From Cumulibacter soli (GTDB taxonomy: Bacteria; Actinomycetota; Actinomycetes; Mycobacteriales; Antricoccaceae), in assembly GCF_004382795.1 (NCBI RefSeq), contig NZ_SMSG01000002.1, forward strand, positions 62,001 to 126,000: DNA of 64,000 nucleotides, written 5' to 3'. Within the stretch, counting starts at the first letter, position 1. Each line of letters begins with the position of its first letter. The notes under the pieces were generated by a model. That model saw only the letters and a list, made by a program, of their open reading frames with translations, was not told the DNA's origin and did not search any database. Positions 59,162-64,000 of the stretch are shown here, one piece after another. The position numbers and the translations under genes were made by a program.

Positions 59162-60192
59162 CGCAACGCCACCGGATCGAGGGGGCCGGAACCGAACGCG
59201 CGGCTGGTGCCGCTGATCGTCATCAGCGGGGCCCACCACGCGGCCGGTTCACGGAGCGGATCATCCTGGAGTACGACGATCCGCGCCGGGCTACCGACTA
59301 GCAATGGCCCGTACGAAGCCGACCTGAGCGCACCATCGCGGCCCAGCCCGGCCTGCGCGAGCCGATCGAGTTCGCGCGGATCTACCCCGGGTCGGCCAGC
59401 GATATTGCCTTGGTCGGTGCCGTAGTACAGCGGCACCCCTGCCTCGATCAAGGCTGCCGCGTTACGCGCGGCGGCCGGCCCCAATCCGCTGGCATATAAC
59501 ATTTGTAGCGTCGAACTAACCGCGATCCGCGCTTCTTTCACCTGGCCGACGACGCTATCGGGCAGCACCTCCGCGGGGGTGTTCGCGAGTTCATCCACGC
59601 CAGCTTCTAACGCGCGAACTACCAACTCCACGGTTTGCGCACGAGCGATCACCGGCAGTGAACGCTCATGTGCGGCGTCGACCGCCGCGGCCAGCACCGC
59701 CGGTGGGGTCGCCGAAGCACAGCTCTCATCGTGCAACCCCACCTTGATCGCCTGGGCGCCGAGTTCGTGCTGGGCCGCCGCGTGCGCGACCGCCTTCTCG
59801 GCACTATCGAGCACTGGTTCCGCAGTGATCCGAGCCGATCCGCGCGCAGATGCGGTCAGCACGTGGCCGACGGAGCGGACCGGCAGTCCTGTCGCAGCAT
59901 CAGGCTCGGGCCCCGGATGTCCTTCGGGGTCACCGAGGTCGCGGACCGCGACCACTCCGGTGGGCAGCAAGTCACGTGGATCGAGTCCACACAGATGCAC
60001 GTGACGGTCGTAGATCCCCGGACCGATCCAGCAGGTCGGGCCGCCGAGTACGTCGTCAACGTCCCGGGCAAGCCCCGCCTCGAACGGGCTGATCTCAGCA
60101 ATATCCCCGTTATCGTCGATCAACACGACGTGATCGGGCAGCGGATCCTCTTCACCGCCGAGCCACACCGAGCCACGTAATGCCGTCACCAC
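59158..60192 (-). CDS. Amidohydrolase-superfamily protein with missing metal ligands
   Basis: About 344 aa, a composite-domain hydrolase of the imidazolonepropionase/dihydroorotase superfamily. It has the first metal motif H64-V-H66 (YDRHVHL), K in AIKVGLHDE and a late Asp (GTDQGN), followed by a C-terminal beta-sandwich end (LLVGSPARIVVLQDDPL). The usual histidines of strands 5 and 6 are replaced (ARAQT where AHAHT is typical, ELANTP where a His is usual), so the active site is altered. The start is uncertain: GTG 60192 or 60189 by homology; GTG 60270 right after dnaE is in frame. Confidence 0.72.
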   Translation of the reverse strand: MVTALRGSVWLGGEEDPLPDHVVLIDDNGDIAEISPFEAGLARDVDDVLGGPTCWIGPGIYDRHVHLCGLDPRDLLPTGVVAVRDLGDPEGHPGPEPDAATGLPVRSVGHVLTASARGSARITAEPVLDSAEKAVAHAAAQHELGAQAIKVGLHDESCASATPPAVLAAAVDAAHERSLPVIARAQTVELVVRALEAGVDELANTPAEVLPDSVVGQVKEARIAVSSTLQMLYASGLGPAAARNAAALIEAGVPLYYGTDQGNIAGRPGVDPRELDRLAQAGLGRDGALRSASYGPLLVGSPARIVVLQDDPLREPAAWWAPLMTISGTSRAFGSGPLDPVALR

Positions 60193-60271
60193 GCCGCGGC
60201 TCCGTTCCGCACGTGCCGCTTGGCCGTACACCGCATCGCCACGATCAACCGCGTCGGCGCCGTCGAACACC

Positions 60272-63200
60272 TCACTGCACGAAGCCTTCGGTGCCCAACA
60301 GCGCCTTGACGTCGCCGACCAGCCCGGGCGAACGGGTCACCCGCAGGTCATCACCCAGACGCACCGTGTGCATCCGTTCGCCGTTGAGCACGCGCAGATG
60401 AACATCAGTGACCCCCGCGTGACCGGACAGCACCTGCTTGAGGCGGGTGACCAGGGGCGGCGTACACCGCAACGCCTGCACCTGCAGCAATACCGGTCCC
60501 GAGTTGTCCTTGTTCAGGTCCGGCAAGGACAGGTCGGCGATCCGCAGTTTCGGCGCCTCGTCGTCCTCCAGGGCCACTCGGCCGGTGGCCACCACGACCT
60601 GATCCTCAGCGACCAGGTGCCCGACTGCCTCGTACGTACGGGCGAAGATGAAGATCTCTACCGAGCCCTCCAGGTCCTCGATCGTCGCCTTCGCCCAGTA
60701 GGCACCCTGCTTGTTGATCTTGCGCTCGACACCGGTCAGGATGCCCGCGATCGTGACCACGTCTTTGTCGGCGTAGGCCCCCTCCTCCAGCAGGCCCGCG
60801 ATCGTCGTATCGGCGGCGCTGGCCAATACGTGCTCCAGGCCGTGCAGCGGGTGATCGGACACGTACAGGCCGAGCATTTCGCGCTCGAAGGCCAACTTCT
60901 CGCGCTTGGGCCATTCCTGTTCGGGGATGGCCACCTCGAACTGCGTCGAGGCCGGTGAGTCATCCTCACCACCGCCGAGCCCACCGAACAGGTCGAACTG
61001 CCCCATCGCCTCTTGCTTCTTCACGTCGGCGATCGAATCGATCGCCTCGGCGTGAATGTGAATCAGACCGCGGCGCGGATGCTCGAGCGAATCAAAAGCA
61101 CCGGACTTGATCAGCGACTCGACCACGTTCTTCTTGCAGGCCTGCTGGTCGACCTTGCGCAGGAAATCGTGGAATGAGGTGAAGTGCCCTTTCTCCTCGC
61201 GGCCTTTGACGATGAGTTCGACGACATTCGCGCCGACCCCTCGGACCGCGGCCATACCGAATCGGATGTCGGTACCGACCGGGGTGAAGCGCGCGTATGA
61301 CTCGTTGACGTCCGGGGAGAGGACCTTGATCCCCATCCGCCGACATTCATTGAGGTAGACCGCCATCTTGTCTTTGTTTTCCGCGACGCTGGTCAGTAGC
61401 GCGGCCATGTACTCGGCCGGATAGTGGGCCTTCAGGTAGGCGGTCCAGTAGGACACGACGCCGTACGCCGCGGAGTGCGCCTTGTTGAAGGCGTAATCGG
61501 AGAACGGCAGCAAGATCTCCCACAGCGTGGTGATCGCGGCCTTCGAGTAGCCGCGCTCGGCCATTCCCGCGGAGAAGATCTCGAACTGTTTGTCTAGTTC
61601 GGACTTCTTCTTCTTGCCCATTGCGCGCCGCAGCAGATCGGCCTGGCCGAGCGAGTAGCCGGCGACTTTCTGCGCGATCGCCATGACCTGCTCTTGGTAG
61701 ACGATCAACCCGTAGGTTTCGCCGAGGATGTCTTCGAATGCCTCAGCGAGTTCGGGGTGGATCGGCACGACAGGTTCGCGGCCGGTCTTTCGGCGCGCGT
61801 ACTTGTTATGTGAGTCCGCGCCCATCGGGCCGGGACGGTACAGCGCGCCGACGGCGGAGATGTCTTCGAACGTGTCCGGGCGCATCGAGCGCAGCAGGGC
61901 GCGCATCGGCCCACCGTCGAGCTGAAACACACCGAGCGTGTCCCCGCGCGCCATCAGCTGATACGTCCCGGCATCATCGAACGGAAGGTCTTCCAGGACG
62001 ACCTTCTCGTCCCGGTTGATCTCGATGTTGTCCAGGGCGTCATCGAGGATGGTGAGGTTACGCAGCCCGAGGAAGTCCATCTTGATCAGCCCGAGCGTCT
62101 CGCACGTCGGGTAATCGAACTGGGTGATGATCGCGCCGTCCGATTCACGCTTCATCAGCGGGATCACGTTCATCAGCGGTTCAGACGACATGATCACGCC
62201 GGCGGCGTGCACACCCGTGCCGCGGCGAAGGCCTTCGAGGTCCTTGGCCGTATCGACGACTTCCTTGTATTCCGCGTTCGACTCGTAGAGGCCGCGGAAC
62301 TCGCCGCCCTCGTTGTACCGCTCGTTGGTGGTGTCCCACATCTTCGACAGCGGGACGCCCTTACCCATCACGTCCGGCGGCATCGCCTTGGTGAGGATGT
62401 CGCCTACCGCGTACGGCTTGTCGAGCACGCGGGCGGCATCCTTGACGGCGTTCTTCGCCTTGATCGTCTGGAAGGTGACGATCATCGCGACGAACTCGCT
62501 GCCGTACTTCTCCACGACGTACTGGATGACTTCACCGCGCCGACGCTCGTCGAAGTCCACATCGAAGTCGGGCATCGAGACGCGATCGGGATTGAGGAAT
62601 CGCTCGAAGATCAGCCCGTGCTGAAGGGGGTCCAGGTCGGTGATCCGCATCGCGTACGCCGCCATCGACCCTGCGCCGGAGCCGCGTCCGGGACCGACGC
62701 GGATCCCGTTGTTCTTCGCCCAGTTGATGAAGTCCGCGACGACCAGGAAGTAGCCCGGGAAGCCCATCTGCGCGATGACGCCGACCTCGTACTCGGCCTG
62801 TTTGCGCACCGCCTCCGGGATTCCATCCGGATAGCGGTAATGCAGGCCTTTCTCGACTTCCTTGACGAACCAGGACTCCTCCGATTCACCGTCAGGCACC
62901 GGGAATCGCGGCATGTAGTTCGCGGACTCGTTGAACTGGATATCGACTCGTTCAGCGATCAGCAGCGTGTTATCGCACGCCTCGGGGAGCTCGCGGAACT
63001 TCGCGCGCATTTCCTCGGCGCTCTTGAGGTAGTAGTGCGCACCGTTGAACTGGAACCGGTTCGGGTTCGATAGCCGGTCTCCCGTTTGGATACACAACAG
63101 GGCGCCGTGCGCCTTGGCGTCTTCCTTGCTTGTGTAGTGAAGGTCGTTGGTGGCCAGGAAAGGAATCTGCAGATCGCGGGCGATATCGGTGAGCTGCGAG

Positions 63201-63862
63201 CGGTAGGACTTCTCGACGGCGAGGTCGTGGTCCATCAACTCGCAGAAGAAGTTGTCCTTACCGAAAATGTCCTGGAAATCGGAGGCCGCTTGACGCGCTC
63301 GGTCAAGTTTGCCGGCGCGCAGCCACATCGGCACCTCACCCGACGGGCAACCGGTCGTCGCGATCAGGCCCTCGTGATACTGCTCGAGGATCTCGCGGTC
63401 GAACCGCGGTTTGCGGTACTGCCCCTGCAAACTCGCGAGCGACGACAGCCGAAACAAGTTGTGCATACCCGTGGTGTTGTATGCCAGCAGCGTCATGTGG
63501 TTGTACGCCGCACGACCCTTGTTACTTGAGCCCTCTTCGGAGGACTGATCGTCGGTGATCGTGCCGAACTCGTACGGCACACGGTCGAATCGAGACCCGG
63601 GGGTGTAGTACCCCTCCATCCCGATGATCGGCTTTACGCCGGCGGCACTGGCCTGTTTGTAAAAGTCGTACGCGCCGTGCACGTTGCCGTGATCGGTGAC
63701 GGCGATCGCCGGCATGCCCAACTCGCTGGCGCGTTCCATCAGTGGACCGATCTTTGCCGCACCATCGAGCATCGAGTACTCGGTATGGGTGTGCAGATGA
63801 ACGAACTGATCCACCGAACCCACTACGCTGCTCACCACTTTCTGATCGTGCCGATCACCCAT
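60272..63862 (-). CDS. dnaE: DNA polymerase III alpha subunit
   Basis: A 1196-aa replicative polymerase, DnaE1 type. The N-terminal PHP domain (HLHTHTEYSMLDG, H22/H24/H26) keeps its metal ligands, which in mycobacteria give proofreading. Catalytic aspartates D432 and D434 (PDFDVDFDE), helix-hairpin-helix, beta-clamp and OB domains follow. ATG 63862; no clear Shine-Dalgarno, and GTG codons a few residues later are alternatives. In this genome it is close to the his cluster; the ImuA/ImuB mutasome genes are not nearby. Confidence 0.97.
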   Translation of the reverse strand: MGDRHDQKVVSSVVGSVDQFVHLHTHTEYSMLDGAAKIGPLMERASELGMPAIAVTDHGNVHGAYDFYKQASAAGVKPIIGMEGYYTPGSRFDRVPYEFGTITDDQSSEEGSSNKGRAAYNHMTLLAYNTTGMHNLFRLSSLASLQGQYRKPRFDREILEQYHEGLIATTGCPSGEVPMWLRAGKLDRARQAASDFQDIFGKDNFFCELMDHDLAVEKSYRSQLTDIARDLQIPFLATNDLHYTSKEDAKAHGALLCIQTGDRLSNPNRFQFNGAHYYLKSAEEMRAKFRELPEACDNTLLIAERVDIQFNESANYMPRFPVPDGESEESWFVKEVEKGLHYRYPDGIPEAVRKQAEYEVGVIAQMGFPGYFLVVADFINWAKNNGIRVGPGRGSGAGSMAAYAMRITDLDPLQHGLIFERFLNPDRVSMPDFDVDFDERRRGEVIQYVVEKYGSEFVAMIVTFQTIKAKNAVKDAARVLDKPYAVGDILTKAMPPDVMGKGVPLSKMWDTTNERYNEGGEFRGLYESNAEYKEVVDTAKDLEGLRRGTGVHAAGVIMSSEPLMNVIPLMKRESDGAIITQFDYPTCETLGLIKMDFLGLRNLTILDDALDNIEINRDEKVVLEDLPFDDAGTYQLMARGDTLGVFQLDGGPMRALLRSMRPDTFEDISAVGALYRPGPMGADSHNKYARRKTGREPVVPIHPELAEAFEDILGETYGLIVYQEQVMAIAQKVAGYSLGQADLLRRAMGKKKKSELDKQFEIFSAGMAERGYSKAAITTLWEILLPFSDYAFNKAHSAAYGVVSYWTAYLKAHYPAEYMAALLTSVAENKDKMAVYLNECRRMGIKVLSPDVNESYARFTPVGTDIRFGMAAVRGVGANVVELIVKGREEKGHFTSFHDFLRKVDQQACKKNVVESLIKSGAFDSLEHPRRGLIHIHAEAIDSIADVKKQEAMGQFDLFGGLGGGEDDSPASTQFEVAIPEQEWPKREKLAFEREMLGLYVSDHPLHGLEHVLASAADTTIAGLLEEGAYADKDVVTIAGILTGVERKINKQGAYWAKATIEDLEGSVEIFIFARTYEAVGHLVAEDQVVVATGRVALEDDEAPKLRIADLSLPDLNKDNSGPVLLQVQALRCTPPLVTRLKQVLSGHAGVTDVHLRVLNGERMHTVRLGDDLRVTRSPGLVGDVKALLGTEGFVQ

Positions 63863-63942
63863 TGTCGCACCGTTGTGCAGTTCTCAGCCCCGACTGGCCG
63901 AGGGTGATGCGACCTGCGGCGCGTGAGATGCATTCCGGTGGT

Positions 63943-64000
63943 TAGCCTGGTCGGCATGCGCCTCGAACGCGGCCTCAAGCACCCCACTCTAGACACTATT
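63943..64000 (+). CDS. Possible gene start cut by the window edge
   Basis: A TAGCCT box (63943-63948) lies 7 bases before ATG 63956, the same leaderless spacing as other genes here. The frame from 63956 stays open to the edge and reads MRLERGLKHPTLDTI. Only 15 codons are visible and no family can be named. Divergent from dnaE. Confidence 0.3.

Noticed and set aside
62207-63073. A 288-codon open frame opposite dnaE
   Set aside because: Antisense shadow of a highly conserved polymerase gene.

Overview
The window is core chromosome of a high-GC actinobacterium. Evidence: GC-rich codon use, frequent GTG starts, ANTAR regulator PdtaR, PriA-type HisA with no trpF nearby, MenA, a DUF222/HNH (13E12-type) gene, and gene order that follows Mycobacterium tuberculosis (recalled from memory). 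It is not a Mycobacterium: several neighbours expected there are missing and others have been inserted. My best, tentative, guess is a Frankiales/Geodermatophilales-like lineage. There are no rRNA genes, insertion sequences, prophage genes or CRISPR arrays.

Bases 1-31357 match the order hupB-leuDC-IclR-tRNA-FAH-leuB-ilvCNB-cfp6-lppZ-gatBAC-ligA-mnmA-iscS. This block makes branched-chain amino acids: leuCD divergent from their likely IclR regulator, then cimA, leuB, ilvC, ilvN and ilvB as a minus-strand group. ilvB is preceded by a short Leu/Val/Ile leader peptide and an attenuator-like terminator. The gatC-gatA-(small membrane protein)-gatB operon makes the Glu/Asp-tRNA amidotransferase. The chain cysteine desulfurase-mnmA-MetE-like-double NTF2-ligA is tightly packed, mostly with 4-base overlaps, and links tRNA thiolation to DNA ligase.

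Bases 32655-58378 match the polA-pdtaR-tesB-pyk-lgt-trp-his order of M. tuberculosis, in a different chromosomal neighbourhood from the first block. The trp and his genes are interrupted three times: a HNH endonuclease gene between hisC and hisB, two paralogous membrane proteins between hisF and hisI, and an inverted Nudix gene between the trpE operon and trpCBA-lgt. The end of the window holds dnaE1 with two coupled genes of uncertain role (amidohydrolase-like, membrane protein).

Regulatory reading: many first genes of transcription units start 6-7 bases after a TAnnnT-like -10 box and lack a Shine-Dalgarno sequence, which suggests leaderless transcription (IclR gene, cfp6, polA, thioesterase gene, tesB, pyk, hisD). 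polA and the divergent thioesterase gene are only 23 bp apart with overlapping -10 boxes. Three tRNA genes are present (Glu-CTC, Gln-CTG and a class I tRNA with a CAA anticodon). The most unusual items are the ilvB attenuator, the polA divergent promoter, the short-variable-loop CAA tRNA and the frameshifted HNH gene inside the his cluster. I did not find a clearly new multi-gene system.
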